This document shows positions 26,650 through 38,839 of a stretch of 64,000 nt of DNA, piece by piece. The position numbers were made by a program, and so were the translations under genes. Source of the DNA: Cardinalis cardinalis (lineage: Eukaryota > Chordata > Aves > Passeriformes > Cardinalidae). The stretch lies in the NCBI GenBank assembly GCA_014549065.1, contig JACDOX010000018.1:5927119-5991118 (forward strand), read 5' to 3'. Every line of letters starts with the position of its first letter. The stretch's first letter is position 1. The notes under the pieces are model-generated. The model saw only the letters and a list, made by a program, of their open reading frames with translations. It was not told the DNA's origin and made no database searches.

Positions 26650-27576
26650 CACAGAGAAAGCAGTTTAAATAGTGCAAGGGCTATTTCCAGACACTGAAAG
26701 GAGTCCTTCCCATGTTCCACCAGCCGGTCCTTCCCATGGTAGATTGGCTTCCATGGGCTTCTGTAACATGAGTCCACCCTGTGGGCAGCAGTCCTCCATG
26801 AACTGCTGCAACACAGGTCACTTCTTTAGGGGATGCTGTCCCTCAGGAATAGTCTGTTCCACAGCAGGTACCTCACAGGGTCCCAACTCCTACCAGGAAA
26901 TTTGGTCCAGCTTGGGCTCCTCTCCCCATGAGTCCACAGATTGCTGCCAGGAGTCTTCTCCAGCACAGGTTTCCCGTGGGCTCACAGCCCTCTTTCAGAA
27001 ACCCACCTGCTCTGGTGTGGGTCTACTCCACGACCTGCAGGAGGATCTCTGCATCCCTGTGCTCCTCCACGACCTGCAGGAGGATCTCTGCATCCCTGTG
27101 CTCCTCCAGGACCTGTGGGAGGATCTCTGCATCCCTGTGCTCCTCCATGGGCTGCAGAGGCACAGCTGCTCCACCATGGGCTGTTCCAAAGGCTGAAGGG
27201 GAATCTCACCTCTGGTGCCTGGAGCACCTCCTGCCCTTCTTTCTCCACTGACCTTGGTGTCTGCAGAGCTGTTCCTCTCGTCCATTCTCACTCCTCTCTT
27301 CTCTGAGAGATCTTATGGATAAGATTGACATCTTATCAGTTACTTTTTTTTCCTTCCTTATCACAGAGGCATAGGCCTTGGCCAGAAGCAGGTCCATCAT
27401 GGAACCAGCTGGCATTGGCTCTGCTGAGTGTGGGGGGAGCTTCTGNCAGCTTCTCACAGAAGCCATCCTCCATCCCCCTCCCTACCAAAACCAGACCATG
27501 CAAACCTGTGGCCCCAGCTCTCTTTACAGAGAGCAGCAGGCACAAGTTCTCCAAGGATTTTTCCTGGGAAGGCAAT
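26650..27576 (+). mobile_element. Endogenous retrovirus internal remnant, 3' non-coding part
   Basis: This GC-richer block directly precedes a plus-strand LTR. It resembles the sequence I know from many bird genomes upstream of the 3' LTR of an endogenous retrovirus family: repeated 'ctgcaggaggatctctgcatc'-type phrases, then 'acctcctgccc' and 'ctgaccttggtgtctgcag'. Its frames are open but lack gag, pol or env domains. The longest is 174 codons at 26672-27196 and is made partly of a 13-residue repeat. The stretch GGGAAGGCA at the LTR junction could be a weak polypurine tract. No 5' LTR is visible, so the provirus is truncated. Family assignment is from memory of such repeats, not from a search. 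Confidence 0.6.
27027..27160. repeat. 39-bp tandem repeat, three copies plus a partial
   Basis: Units run 27027-27065, 27066-27104 and 27105-27143, followed by a partial unit of about 17 bp. Copies 1 and 2 are identical; copy 3 has a few changes. The length is a multiple of three, so every open frame repeats with a 13-residue period (for example LLHDLQEDLCIPV). The array lies inside the retroviral internal remnant. Confidence 0.95.
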
Positions 27577-27904
27577 GAGAAGCACAGAGAGAAGAAAACA
27601 ATTCTTATCTCTATTCATTGCTCCTGTTGTTGCACGTGTGGAATGTGTTATGGAGATTGTTTACCCAAAGNGATTTTGTTATTGGACACTTCGAGTGATT
27701 AGCCAATCACTCAAAGCTGTGTCCTGACTATCTCAGACAGTCTCGGGTTTTCCTGTAGTATAGTGTAGCATAGTATCTCTTTAGTATGTAATTTAATGCA
27801 GTATTAGTGTAATATANTATAGCTTAAGAAAACAATTGTTCAGCCTTCTGAATCATGGAGTCAGAGCGCCTTATTCCCTGGGTGGGGGATCGCCTGATTC
27901 TACA
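27577..27904 (+). mobile_element. Endogenous retrovirus LTR (3' LTR of the remnant)
   Basis: The segment begins TGAGAAGCAC and ends TTCTACA, giving the TG...CA ends expected of an LTR. It matches a common passerine LTR group (what I know as the TguLTR5 type): AACAATTCTTAT near the start, GTGGAATGTG, GAGATTGTTTACC, TAGTATAGTGTAG-type T/A/G repeats in the middle, then TTCAGCCTTCTGAA and CATGGAGTCAGA near the 3' end. The LTR at 38422-38839 shares these blocks on the other strand. The usual AATAAA just before TTCAGCC is degraded here. The left flank is internal retroviral sequence, so no target duplication is expected at that side. Confidence 0.75.
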
Positions 27905-30900
27905 ATACAAACCCAATCCAGGCTGTCTGCCCATTGATTTGCAAAATAGAGAAAAATAGATTTAAGGAAGGATTTCCTTTGGGTCCTGTTTTGACAAACA
28001 NAGACATTGGAGCCTGTCAGCCTTCTTATTGTGAGCATGTCTGCTGTCTCCTGCTGGTTGGCCAGCACAGGCCTGGCCCATATTGCAGAGGCACTCTGGA
28101 TCTGTTCTGTGGGGTGAAATATGGGTGCAGTATCAGAAAACTGCCTGACATTTTAAGTCTGTACTTTTAACCCNAGGTAGTAACCGTAGACCACCATTAT
28201 CTATGCACTCATGTGCACATCCCTGCCCAAGAAGAAAGCTATGAAAGAGGGAGGCAAATCTATGGAAGTCTGTGAAAGAGGAAGACCTATGTCTCTATAC
28301 ACAGGACAAAGGCTGACTTTTTTTTTTTAATGTGGGTCTAAGAATGCAGGGTTTGGTTAAAGCTGACAGGAACACAGGAAAGGGCCTGTAGTCTCTTCAG
28401 CATTTTCTGTCATGTCATTAAGGTTTTTTTTCTTTGACGGAGAACTACAGAGATGGTGACAACAACAGAAATNGCAGAAGAGCAAAAATATATCCTTTCA
28501 ACTTCTTTTGAGTAAAAAATACAGTACAGGCCCGTCAATGGCCTTAGCCTTCTCATTGTGATCTCAGTTTTGGGATCTCAGTCTTGAAAACGCTCTTTTC
28601 ACTTGTATTACAGACTGTATCAGAGGTCTGGTAAGATGAGGATTCAGTGAGATATACCATTCACATAAAAATGACAGATTTCANTCACAAGATGCTATCA
28701 GTAGCTTGGGAGATAGTGAAATGAAAACTCTTCAGAAAGCAGACTGCACAGAGCAGTCCTGCTGAAAGATGACAGTGCCACAGGACGACCTCACACATCT
28801 GATTCCCTGCCAGTGAAGGCAGATGGGGCTGNGTGGTGTGCTGCAGGCACTGGGTTGCTTCCCTTGAGTGATCAAATACAAGAGCTGAAACAATCACTGA
28901 GGCAGAGAATTGCACAATGCTGCCGCTCCTATCCACACACCTTCTACTGAGCGTCTTTGGAAAAAGTGGTTGAGGCGAAACAAAAATAGAAATGAAGGTG
29001 GTGATGCAGACTTCTTTTACAAAGTGTTTTCAGACCGACCAGCAGATTAAAGCCAAATGTGATCCATATTATTACTAGTAGTATGATTNAGCAAATGTAT
29101 TACAANGTTTCAAACAATGAAATTTAGAGTGTTTGTAACTTTTAAATAGAAAAATCCCTCCCAAGAGACATGTACAGAGCTCTCTCTTTCTTGCAGGAGA
29201 TGTAAAACAGGGAAATGCTTCAGAAATTTGCTTAAAACATGATTAACTCTGTTGTTTTTCACATTTTCTCCCCNCATTTTAAAATTGTCTGTGAAAGTAA
29301 GTGACATCATGGCTGTACCAGCTGGAGAATGGCACAAACAAAGTGTACTGGAACAGGAGTGACAGACTGCAGGGCAGCTCTAATTAATAAATGACTTGCC
29401 TTGCCAGGCACAAAGCAGTTGGGTATTGACCNGATGAAGAAATTGAGCTTTTGCATGAGTAATATAGTACTAAATAAAGCAGCGCATGCATGTTTTGAGA
29501 GAGTACCCTAGCAGGGGGTTGTATGGAAAAGAGAAGAGTGTTGGGGTTTTGTTTTTCTGTTTACTCCTTNTTCCTTTTGTGCTTTGCTGTGCACTTTTCA
29601 GTCTGAAACTGGAAGGGTGGCCCACAGGGAGCTATTCTTCTTCATCAGCAAAGGGCTCCACCACAGCCCACATTCCTCTGGTGCCTTCACTCNCTGCAAA
29701 GACCAGTACAGAGCACTGACTCAATAAAAAATTCTTGAAGCAGGTTACAGTAATTTCCTAGGGTAATATATGTTCTTCAGAGTATGACTTGTCATTATAT
29801 ATCTGTATTTTTGATGACTGTATTCAGATCTCTGTTAAAGTGAACCATTAACTGTTGGCATATATTTTATTCCATTCCTTGTATGTTCATTCCTTTCTAT
29901 ACCTGCGGAAACCTGCAGGAAGTCGTTATGTAAGGTGATATTTATCAAGTGTGTTTTCTGTCTCTTCCACCCACACTTCTTTATTTGTTTTGGAAAACTC
30001 TCTGGGCATCACAAAGCTGAACGAACCCTCATTGTAGCCCTATGGGCCTTTTAAGTTCCATATGGGTCTTTAGGCTTCATACATATGATGCATACATCAA
30101 AACTTTAACTTTGGCCTGCTGTGTTTGCAAAGTCTTCTGGTAAGGCTTTGGCTTGGGCTTTTCCCAAAGTCATACACCCACACCTCTCAAGCAGTCCAGT
30201 GGCTTGGCAATACTGCTTTCTGTGTCTCAGTCTAGGCTGGTTTGGAAGTTGCTTCTTCTGGGAGACACAACAGTGGATATAAATTGATGTAAACCCTAGA
30301 GAGAGATTTTTAATACAAAATGTGTTNTGCAAATAGGGAACATCATGGTCATCATAGTCCTAATCTGTTAATTGAACTCGGTCTCTCCTTATTCATAACT
30401 AAATATTTTTTTGAATTGGGTCACTCATTTTCCTGATCCTCTTGTTTTGAGCTTTCTCCNTATTTATGGCTTAGAAGTGTTTCATCCTTTGTCCCTCCTA
30501 TAGCCAGCTTGCTTTGTCAGATGCAGAAATTCATTAATCAGTTCTATTGCACCTGAAAAGGACTGCTTCTCTTTCAAATACACCTTATTTTTTGGGAGAG
30601 AGAAGTACTTGCTTCCTTAGTGTCTCATTTCATGCCTGCACCAGATGACCTGGTAAAGCTGGTTTCTCTCAGGACACAAACCTATCTCAGGACCAGAACA
30701 AAAGTCATTAGAGTGAACAGCTTGTTTTCCTATTCTGGAGCTTCTTCGTGCATCACACTTTTTCACTTTTTTTTTCCCCCCAGATCCAGTAGTGATTTGT
30801 TTCAAATTGAAGTTTTGAGTTACATATGAAATTTATAATCACAAATTAATAAAAGATCCTTTAAAAAACACTTAATAACAAACAAAAAACCAAACAAACC

Positions 30901-32585
30901 TGAAGAAACCATCTTTGTTTTAAACAAACTTAACATAGGCCTACACAACACAACACTCTTCCCTAACACTATGTTAAGGTCAAAAGTTAAATAGTCAATT
31001 TTACTGCCTCTTCTCACACAAGCAGAATTGTTGGGCAACACAATTCAAGTTGGGATTATAGTTTTAGAGATGGCACTTGTCTCATTATCTGCTGACATTT
31101 GCAGCCTATGCACACACATATGAGCTATTTGGTCACCCTAAGTATTTCTAGAGAGCAATTTACTTATCTGCTGCCCACATCTACCTGCATATCATCTTCT
31201 NTAAGTGCTTCCAATCCTACCTTGAATGCAGTGACTCACTCTAGGTGAGTGTCTCAGGAACCTCAACTCACATCTCTATGGCTCTGCCTTGTAATTTCAA
31301 GGTCATACAGATAAAATTATCTAGGATTATATATCTTGGTGATTACACTGGAATNGTTATCAAGGGCACATTTGCTTCCACAATTTTAGCAATGAAATTG
31401 CATTTCCACCATAAAATTGGGCTCTGTTAAATGAGCTAGTGGCTTTCCACCTTCAAGGTGGTACAAGTTTCCATATCCTACTTTCTGTGTGCACAAATAA
31501 AAAAGGATTTTATCATCTCTCCCCTCAAACTCATCCCAGATTTCAACAGCTCTGCTGTGTTTTTTCCAGTTCATGCACCAACACCTCTGAAANTTCTTAG
31601 ACAGAAAATGGGATTACAAATGGAATCCTTAAAAACAATGGCAAGATAAGTTACACAGGTGTAATAAGATCTGTTTTAATTTACAGAGTATGCATGAAAT
31701 GACAAGCACATTAGTCAGAATAGAGCATATCAATTCAGAAGAACAAGAGAAGACCTAGAGAAGGAGAAAATATAATTTTGAAGACTTGTAGTTTTGCTTN
31801 CAAGTCTACTTTTAAACACAAATATTTAGAAGTTATTTCCATATATATTTAACATTAAATATACTTTTTTTTTCCTGTAAGAAATATAGAAATAAGAAAT
31901 TTTTTCTCAGATTTCTTACAAAAGAACAATACTGACTTGATTTCTGTCAAGGACATACCCATTACTGAACCTCCCAGGCATACGTTGAACACTCTATTAG
32001 TACCAAGAAATGGCATAAATCTTACAATTAGGATANAGTCAGTGCCAAAGATATTAACTTATAACCCAATTTTAGCACAAAAAAAGGCATTTAGGCTTTT
32101 GTCCACTAGGAAAAAAGTGCCAGACATTGAGAAAAAAAGAAACAATGTAACACACTTGCAAATTTCTCATAATACATTTGCAATTGTCATTCCAAAGAAC
32201 CACATTGCTGTCATGGAGTCTGTTCTTGTGCCCTGTTTCCCAAGGGTCCTGGTTTCAGAATTGTTATGCAGAGAACAATTGTTATGCTGAAGAGAATCAC
32301 TGTTAGCTAACTGGCGCAGCAATTTCTATTACTGTAAGGATTTTAGGAGCACAGCTCCCTGTCAAACACTCTTAAGGCCACAGAAGGACTTTTCCATGAG
32401 ATAAACACAGCATGGAGCCACAGGATGGTGCTAACCCAAGGCCTGGTGGAGGCAAGATCTGGTTAGCTCACCCTGGTTAATGCATCCAGACAAAAATTCC
32501 CACTGGGGCAAACAGTGTAAAGCAACTACTTATATGCATATCACTGGTCAAACAAAGATCATGTCCCCCAANTTATGGGACAGAT
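27905..32585. other. Unique non-coding DNA, no gene seen
   Basis: The longest frame is 117 codons on the plus strand (31937-32290, with one N). It has no recognisable domain and its downstream end is AT-rich. A short A/C-rich run lies at 30874-30900. Near 32259-32287 AATTGTTATGC is duplicated 18 bp apart. I recognise no gene or dispersed element. Confidence 0.55.
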
Positions 32586-32591
32586 GGCATC
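32586..32591. other. Target-site duplication, left copy
   Basis: GGCATC directly abuts the TGTGACC start of the solo LTR and matches the copy at 33314-33319 exactly. Confidence 0.85.
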
Positions 32592-33013
32592 TGTGACCAC
32601 CAATGGCCNCTGAAGTCCCCCTGAATACNTATCCATGGATATATGGAACTTGGACTGTAAGAGAAGTTGCCACTGTGGGAACTTGAGATAAGAACAGGTA
32701 GTACTGTTGTCCAGGTGCTGTCTCAGACCTTGGGAGAGGCCAACAAAGCTTGGGGAGAAGAATCTATCACTGATAATGGACACAAAGAATGCAGAATTTA
32801 TGGACCACAAGGAAAGCCAACTCCAAAACTGTGCTGAAATCAGCTCCAATGGGAAAAAGGTAATTCTGGCAGGAGGAGATCGTGATGATAGACTCACAGC
32901 CTATCAACCCAAGAAACCCACAGACTCAAAAGAAGAAGAAGACTGAACACACAGACTAATGAGCATTAGATGTGAGGCAATCATTTAACCAGTAGTGTAA
33001 CAGAACTGTGTAT

Positions 33014-33055
33014 CCAATGAGCCTTAATTCCTATGTTTGCTAAGATGTATAAATA
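33014..33055 (+). promoter_or_regulatory. LTR promoter: CCAAT and TATA boxes
   Basis: CCAAT at 33014-33018 is followed 29 bp later by TATAAATA at 33048-33055. This is the core promoter arrangement of the solo LTR, predicting a start site near 33080. Whether it is active today cannot be told from sequence. Confidence 0.55.
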
Positions 33056-33253
33056 GNGAGAAGTTTTGAACAATGCAGCCCCACATGACTGAGAAGCCCA
33101 GTGTAAAGCAGGAGCAAGGGGGTGCCTCTGGATCCATATGTGGTGACCATCTTCTTCTTGTTCCCTCTCTCTGTCATTTCTCTCTTGTCTATTTCTGTTA
33201 ATTAATTTATCTTGTCTATTTTTTTCTATGTCTCTACCCCACGTTAATTGTTA

Positions 33254-33259
33254 AATAAA
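33254..33259 (+). terminator. LTR polyadenylation signal AATAAA
   Basis: AATAAA lies about 200 bp downstream of the LTR TATA box and about 55 bp before the LTR end, a normal position for retroviral 3' processing. Confidence 0.6.
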
Positions 33260-33313
33260 ATCTGTATTATTGACTTTGGCTTATGATCTTGCTTGAACCT
33301 TAATTCTGACACA

Positions 33314-33319
33314 GGCATC
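33314..33319. other. Target-site duplication, right copy
   Basis: GGCATC directly follows the CA end of the solo LTR and equals the left copy. Confidence 0.85.
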
Positions 33320-36300
33320 TTTCACTAATCACATCTTAACAATTACACAAATTATTTGGTGTGTATTTCCATCACAAACCTTGTGGTAGATTTGTAATCT
33401 GCTTGGGGAGCCTAGCATCCAGCAGAAAGTATTGTGGTATAACAGGAACCAATTTCCAGAGCATTAGTTGCTGCTGGAGACCTGGCATCCAAACTATCTG
33501 CATTTCAGGAGCTCTTTTCTTTGGATTAATTCTGATAAGGACCAGTTTAGTCCCAGTGTCTGGATACTGACTGAAGAGTGCTTTGGGGTCCTGCTTTGTT
33601 TTAGTGTCACCTGAGAATCAGAGCCTAAGTACTATGAATAGTTTCTGGACAAGAACCAAGGTGCAATAGGCAGGGAAGTTATAAGATTGGCTTCCAAGCC
33701 TCCATTCCAGCCTGAATGAAAGCACTAATGCAGGTGCACCCAGTAAGCACTACACCCTAGAGCTAACAGTAGGGCTCCCCAAACTCCCTCTACAATAAAT
33801 TGAATAAGCTGGAAGTGCTCTTGAGCATTAATTCTGGCTGTACCAGCAGTGGTGCCTCCTCTATAGGGGCAGTGACTGCAGGGAGAGCACAGAACTGGCA
33901 TTGAGAGGTACAGGAGTAACAGCAGAGTTAAAAATAAATCAGTGTTTTGCTGGATCAATTTTGGTTGCATTATCATAGTTGCTAATAAAGGATTTTCCAA
34001 AGCCACGTGCTGCATGAAAGAGCACTGCACATTCCAGTTTCTCTTGTGCTCACAGGAGGCACCTCTGCACTGCATTCCAGAGATTTCCAGGCTGGGCAGG
34101 TGTCCAGGTTGGGCTGGTTCCCAGCACAGTGAAGCCTACCTTTATCCAGTCTGTAAGGATTCAGATCTTATGCTCAAATATGGAGATGAGCTCAAATATA
34201 GAAGATGCACTCAGAAGATCCNTCATGACTGATTCAGGACCTAGAATTATTGTAATTTTACTGATGAAAAAAAACAGCTGTTCATTGAAACACAAATCTA
34301 TCAGGATCAATATCCTGATTAAAAATGTTTCCTTGATAAAGCTGAAAATAAGAATTGTGTTAAGCTTAGTCAGTCTTATTTATATTATCNTTATACATAT
34401 TAATATATATTAAAATGCATTTACATACAGCTTTTTGTTCTACATAATGATTTTTATCCTATTGAGAGAAGGAAGTTTCAGTTTTCTGAACTGAGATCCT
34501 ATGGAATTTCCTGTTGGTNCATGAAAAACCTGGAATTTCAATTTTTGTTTAAATTTAGAAAGGAAGCAGTGTTCCGAACAGATTTCCCATGAGAACAAAA
34601 TTGCCTTCTCAGTCTGTCTCTAGGCCATAATTCTTCACTCTTCACTTCCTTACCAATAATGCTCTATTATGGCTGGCTCTGGTGAGGGCTTACAGAATGT
34701 GCAGAATCCTGCCTGTTTGTTTAATCTATATCTCACCTCTATTTCTTTATCTGTACCTGCATGAATNTAGGTTCATCCTGCAGCCTTTGAACGTAACTGT
34801 AAGAGATCAGGAGGAGCAAAGCTAAGGTCCAAGGCTTAGAGCACTTCAAATGATAGCTCATGAACTGATTGATTCATCCTCACACTACCCTTTGTCTTCA
34901 AGGACACTCCATTTAGAGGCAACTGTCCTCCTGTGCGCTATCAGCGGCAGGATCATGGCCACAGGCTTTCTGTCAGTGCTTTGAGCAGGGAAATGTCTCC
35001 CTGCATTTGTCTGAAAAGTGACAGTAAAACCCAAAGATGTTGTGGAAAGGAAATAATAAATATTCAATTTAAACTGGAATGTACATTTTGCAAACTTTNT
35101 TCTCCAAATTGAGTGCACAGTTTCAAATGCATTATATGCAGCCAAGTTCAAGGCTTTAGAAGATGCCTTTGAGAAATTTACTCACAGAAACATACATCAT
35201 AAACCTGTTTTGTTCCTTAATAAGGAATGTACATGTAGAATGAATTTTATTGCACTGCTTTTACACCACAGATTTATTTTGTTCTAATNTTTTGCAGTAT
35301 TGATCAAATTGGTTTGAGAATGCTGAAAATTATTTCATTATGGCATGCTTATTTATTATGGCATTATGGCATCCTTCTTGCATAAATTCACAGTTTATTT
35401 TAAAATTATCAATAAAAATAAGTGATCTGCATCTAATCTTTTTTTTTGGAGTAATGGTTGTGTATGTAATCTATTTCTACCAGGACCATATCCACCTACC
35501 AACACNGGTTTTTTTCTCTCTTTATGGAGCATTTTTAGGCAACCAAATTAGTAGNGATTGGAATATTAGAATGGGGAAAAAAAAGTTTTCATGCTTGGAC
35601 TGAAGCCACACAAATTTTCAGATCATGAATAGGAGAAGGAACAGCATTTGGGGCATTCAATCAGGTATGCAGATGCAAAGATGCATCATATCCTTTCATT
35701 TGACCTACCCTGCAAGACAACTGTTTCTTAATCTCCCCATGGTAAAATCTTCATCTAACTGAGAGTGGGCAAGAATTAACACTGAGCTTTGTCTGGGCCT
35801 TGACCTTGGTGAGTGAGATCACATAATTCTGACTGAATTGGAAAGACTTAACACCTGGTTAAATGAGATGAAAATAAAATTGCCCAAAGAGGGTGATACT
35901 GGCCGTGGTCTGTGTATAGGAAAGGATTACCGCTTCTTTCAGAGCTTCTGCCCAAACAACAGGCAGGCTGCAAGCCTCACCCTCCATACAGCCCCAGGGA
36001 CTTCTCCAGGCATCTCCTTGGGTGTATGCTATCCAGAAAGAGAGGAAAAAAGGAGAAAAAAGGTAGGATCTGTATATTCAGAGAGAAGTGTCCTATGAAC
36101 AATTAGTCTGAAATACCTTTAAGGTACTAATCTTAGTATATCTCTGCAGCATATTGCCATGTTTTATGTCTCCCAGCTTCCAGACANGCAAGGTTGTGCC
36201 AGTTGCATGCATCCTGCCTTTAGAATAAGATGCTGGTAGCTAAAGTACTGCCATATACTTTAATATGCATTATAGTCTTTCAAACNAATAAAAAACACAA

Positions 36301-37232
36301 CCAAGAGGATGATACCTAGATTGAGACCCTGTGTGTATCTTTGATAGGGAAAAAAAGCTGAATCCTCAAGCATATTGAAAACTAAACCAAAAACTGAAAG
36401 AAGGAGGTTATCTTTATGCTTCAGGCATTGACAAATACCAGACAGTAGGAACTGTGAAAGTATTTTCCCTCTGAACAAATAAAACATCCATTTTGTGGAC
36501 TTTATTATTAGCTTGTCACATTATACATCTGTTACTGATCACTGTCACACCTGATGGTACCAGATGCAAAGGTTTAGATCCTGAATGGTTACACCTGGTT
36601 TCATACTTTCTGATAAAAGAAAACCAACTGCATTGCATGAAATAATGTAAGAAAAACAATCCCTTGACTTTATTTTTGACAAATGATTGGTTGTTTTTAT
36701 TCAGTAAAGTAAGAGGAAGCAAAGTTGTGAGGATTTTTTCAGCTTTCTTCCCATTGCTCATATCAAGGGTAACACAACAGATGTGCATGTGTGTTATTTC
36801 CAGGTTCTGAATCCAGTCTAGAATAATCCTTTGTAGTGTGGGAAAGAATCACAATAATTATTGATTAGGGAGGACATATGAAACACACAAAAGGTGAGCA
36901 CTTAACAAAAGTAAAGATAACAAACCTGTGTTTTGTTTGAAGCATCCCCAGCATTACTGAAAGTGAGGAAAGGGTGACTGGAAGAGCATAAGGAGCAGGC
37001 TGTAACCTGCTCAACATTCCTGAAAATGCAGGATCTTAAGACAGCCGCTTCTTAAATGAGGAGTCCAGATCCCACCACACTGGTTTTACATTAGTGCCAA
37101 CTCAGGGACCATTGCTACTTTATGATTAGATCTGCTCCTCTGCAAAAGTTTCTGTTCAGCACATGATTTTTTTCTTTTTGTAGGGGAGGAGGAAGACAAC
37201 ATGATATTTATAAATAAAATCAGAAAAATTAC
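33320..37232. other. Unique non-coding DNA, no gene seen
   Basis: The longest frame is 116 codons on the minus strand (33725-34075), with no domain I know. A 96-codon plus-strand frame overlaps it. 34380-34415 is almost pure A/T. The triplicated phrase TTATGGCAT at 35339-35370 is a minor local duplication. No dispersed element is recognised. Confidence 0.55.
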
Positions 37233-37640
37233 TGGAATCATAGAATCGTTAAGACCTCTAAGATCATTGCTTTTGACCCTTAACCCAGTACCACCATGTT
37301 CTCCACTAAACTGTGTCCCTAAATGCCACATTCACCTGGTTTTGCACATTTCCAAGGATGGTGACTCCATGACTTCCCTGGGAAGCCTTTTCCAATGCCT
37401 GACCACCATTCTAGAGAATAAATTTTTCCTATGTCAAATCTAAATCTCTCCTGGCACAACTTAACGCCATTTCTTCTCACCCTGTCACTTATTACCGTGG
37501 AAAAAAGACCTCCCACACCTCATTTCAACCTTCTTTCAGGTATTTGTAGAGAGCAATATTGTCCCCCCTGAACCTCCTTTTCTTCAGGCTAACCAGCTCC
37601 AGCAATCTCAATCTCTTCTCATAAGACTTGTTCTCCCACT
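37233..37640 (-). mobile_element. CR1 LINE fragment, 3' end of ORF2
   Basis: The low-coordinate edge carries the CR1 tail (AATCATAGAATC, 37236-37247), so the 3' end is on the left and the element is on the minus strand. Minus-strand translation of 37319-37516 gives TVISDRVRRNGVKLCQERF followed by FDIGKIY, matching the C-terminal part of CR1 reverse transcriptase. The equivalent part of the 18.4-kb copy reads LRLHQKRFSLDIRKNF. After that the frame shifts, since SWSHHPWKC is the out-of-frame version of the ESPSLEV block. The piece is about 400 bp, truncated at its 5' end and non-functional. Confidence 0.88.
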
Positions 37641-38421
37641 CTCACTTCCATTCTATTATATTCTTCACAAAACTTTCAGTTTTAATAGCATTTTCATAAA
37701 ATTAATTTTGACAGAATGAATGATCTCTTAGAAAATTTCATATATGAATGGGTACTTATGCCACAAATAATGAAAATTTAGGTGGAAAAGTAGNTGAAAT
37801 TCCATTGAAGATTCATGTTGAAACAATTCACGTGTGGTCAAGGATATCACTGTGAATGGCTTATGGGGGTGTTGCCATGTACTACGTTGTTTACAGATCA
37901 AACATTTCTAGAAGAGAGCGCCTAATCAAGTAAATGTTAAGTTTCTGCTCATTTAAATAGTAAATATTCCCAAAGAAACATCTTAAAAAACATTTTGCCT
38001 TCACATTGTCCCAGTACATTCTACTTACAATCCAACAACAGTTGATAGTTCCCACCAAGCTGATATGAAACAAGCAGTGAAAAATGAGATTTTGAGTGAA
38101 AATGAGCAGTTTTGCAGTCTTATTTTCATCAGCTATACGCTAGGTGTGTTTCTACACTTTAAGATAGGAATGTATCNTCTTTGTAGAATGAGCACCTTCA
38201 TCCTCCCTGAGGTTCATGTGAATAAAGGGTTTTATTTAAACAGTTTGTAATGCTATTCCCATTGTTCAGGATCTCCAGTGCCTTACTTCATAATTTTATC
38301 ACAATCTTCTCTGCCTCTTGATTGTGCTTTCCATTATCTGTGGATGAGATCAGAACCCCTGCTGGAGCTGTTGCTTGCTGGCTTTCATCATCAGCAGACT
38401 CCTGCTTTCAGGACTCATAGG
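37641..38421. other. Unique non-coding spacer between a CR1 and an LTR
   Basis: This is AT-rich DNA with no frame above about 61 codons and no recognised repeat. CATAGG at 38416-38421 may be the target-site duplication of the LTR that follows. Confidence 0.5.
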
Positions 38422-38839
38422 TATAGCAGATACTTCTGCCCCTGACGAAGGAGAGGAACGATGAGGAGGACTCCATCTTATCAGAAGGCTAATTAATTAC
38501 TTTATTATACTATATTACATTACATTACATCTAAACTGAATCTGCCAAGCACTCAACTGCCCAGCTGCCCAGAATCTCATGACTGTCAGCCAACAGTGCC
38601 GACACACACACATGTGGATTCAATTGGTCAGTGAATCAAAACACTCACACTAGAATCCAATCACCAATTCCCTTCAGGTAAACAATCTTCCATGATGCAT
38701 TCCACTTGTGAACAACACAGGAGCAGTAAATGAATAAGAATTGTTTTTCTTTCTCTGAGGTTTAGAGAATGTGAAACNCAGAAATATTCTTGGGAAGAAT
38801 TGTGCCTTGCTCTTCTCTGTGAAGAGAANTGTGGCAACA
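38422..38839 (-). mobile_element. Endogenous retrovirus LTR, same group as 27577-27904
   Basis: On the minus strand the element starts TGTTGCCACA (plus-strand end 38839). It continues with blocks shared with the LTR at 27.6 kb: AACAATTCTTAT, TGCTCCTG...TTGTTCAC, GTGGAATGCA, AGATTGTTTACC, then a T/A/G-rich middle, AATAAA (TTTATT at 38501-38506), AGCCTTCTGA and ATGGAGTC. The 3' end is less certain. CATAGG before 38422 against NGTAGG after 38839 would be an imperfect 6-bp target duplication, but the element would then end in TA rather than CA. A start at TGCCCC (38437) is an alternative. No internal sequence flanks it, so it is probably a solo LTR. Confidence 0.72.

Larger units (their letters stand above)
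32592..33313 (+). mobile_element. Solo LTR, about 722 bp, with 6-bp target duplication
   Basis: The element starts TGTGACC and ends CTGACACA, giving TG...CA termini with short imperfect inverted ends. It is flanked by identical GGCATC copies at 32586-32591 and 33314-33319. A six-base target duplication is typical of class II (betaretrovirus/alpharetrovirus-like, ERVK) insertions. Inside, in the expected order, are a CCAAT box (33014-33018), a TATA box TATAAATA (33048-33055) and a poly(A) signal AATAAA (33254-33259). No internal retroviral sequence lies on either side, so this is a solo LTR left by LTR-LTR recombination. A 79-codon frame at 32707-32946 lies within U3 and is not a gene. Confidence 0.88.

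Noticed and set aside
26672..27196. 174-codon plus-strand frame, the longest in the window
   Set aside because: It lies in retroviral 3' remnant sequence, is partly a 13-residue tandem repeat, has equally open overlapping frames on both strands, and shows no gag, pol or env domain.
26645..27909. ATACA on both sides of the retroviral remnant as a target duplication
   Set aside because: A 5-bp match is weak, and the left end of the remnant does not start with TG or any LTR sequence, so no insertion boundary is supported.
32707..32946. 79-codon plus-strand frame with an acidic C-terminus
   Set aside because: It lies wholly inside the U3 part of the solo LTR at 32592-33313.
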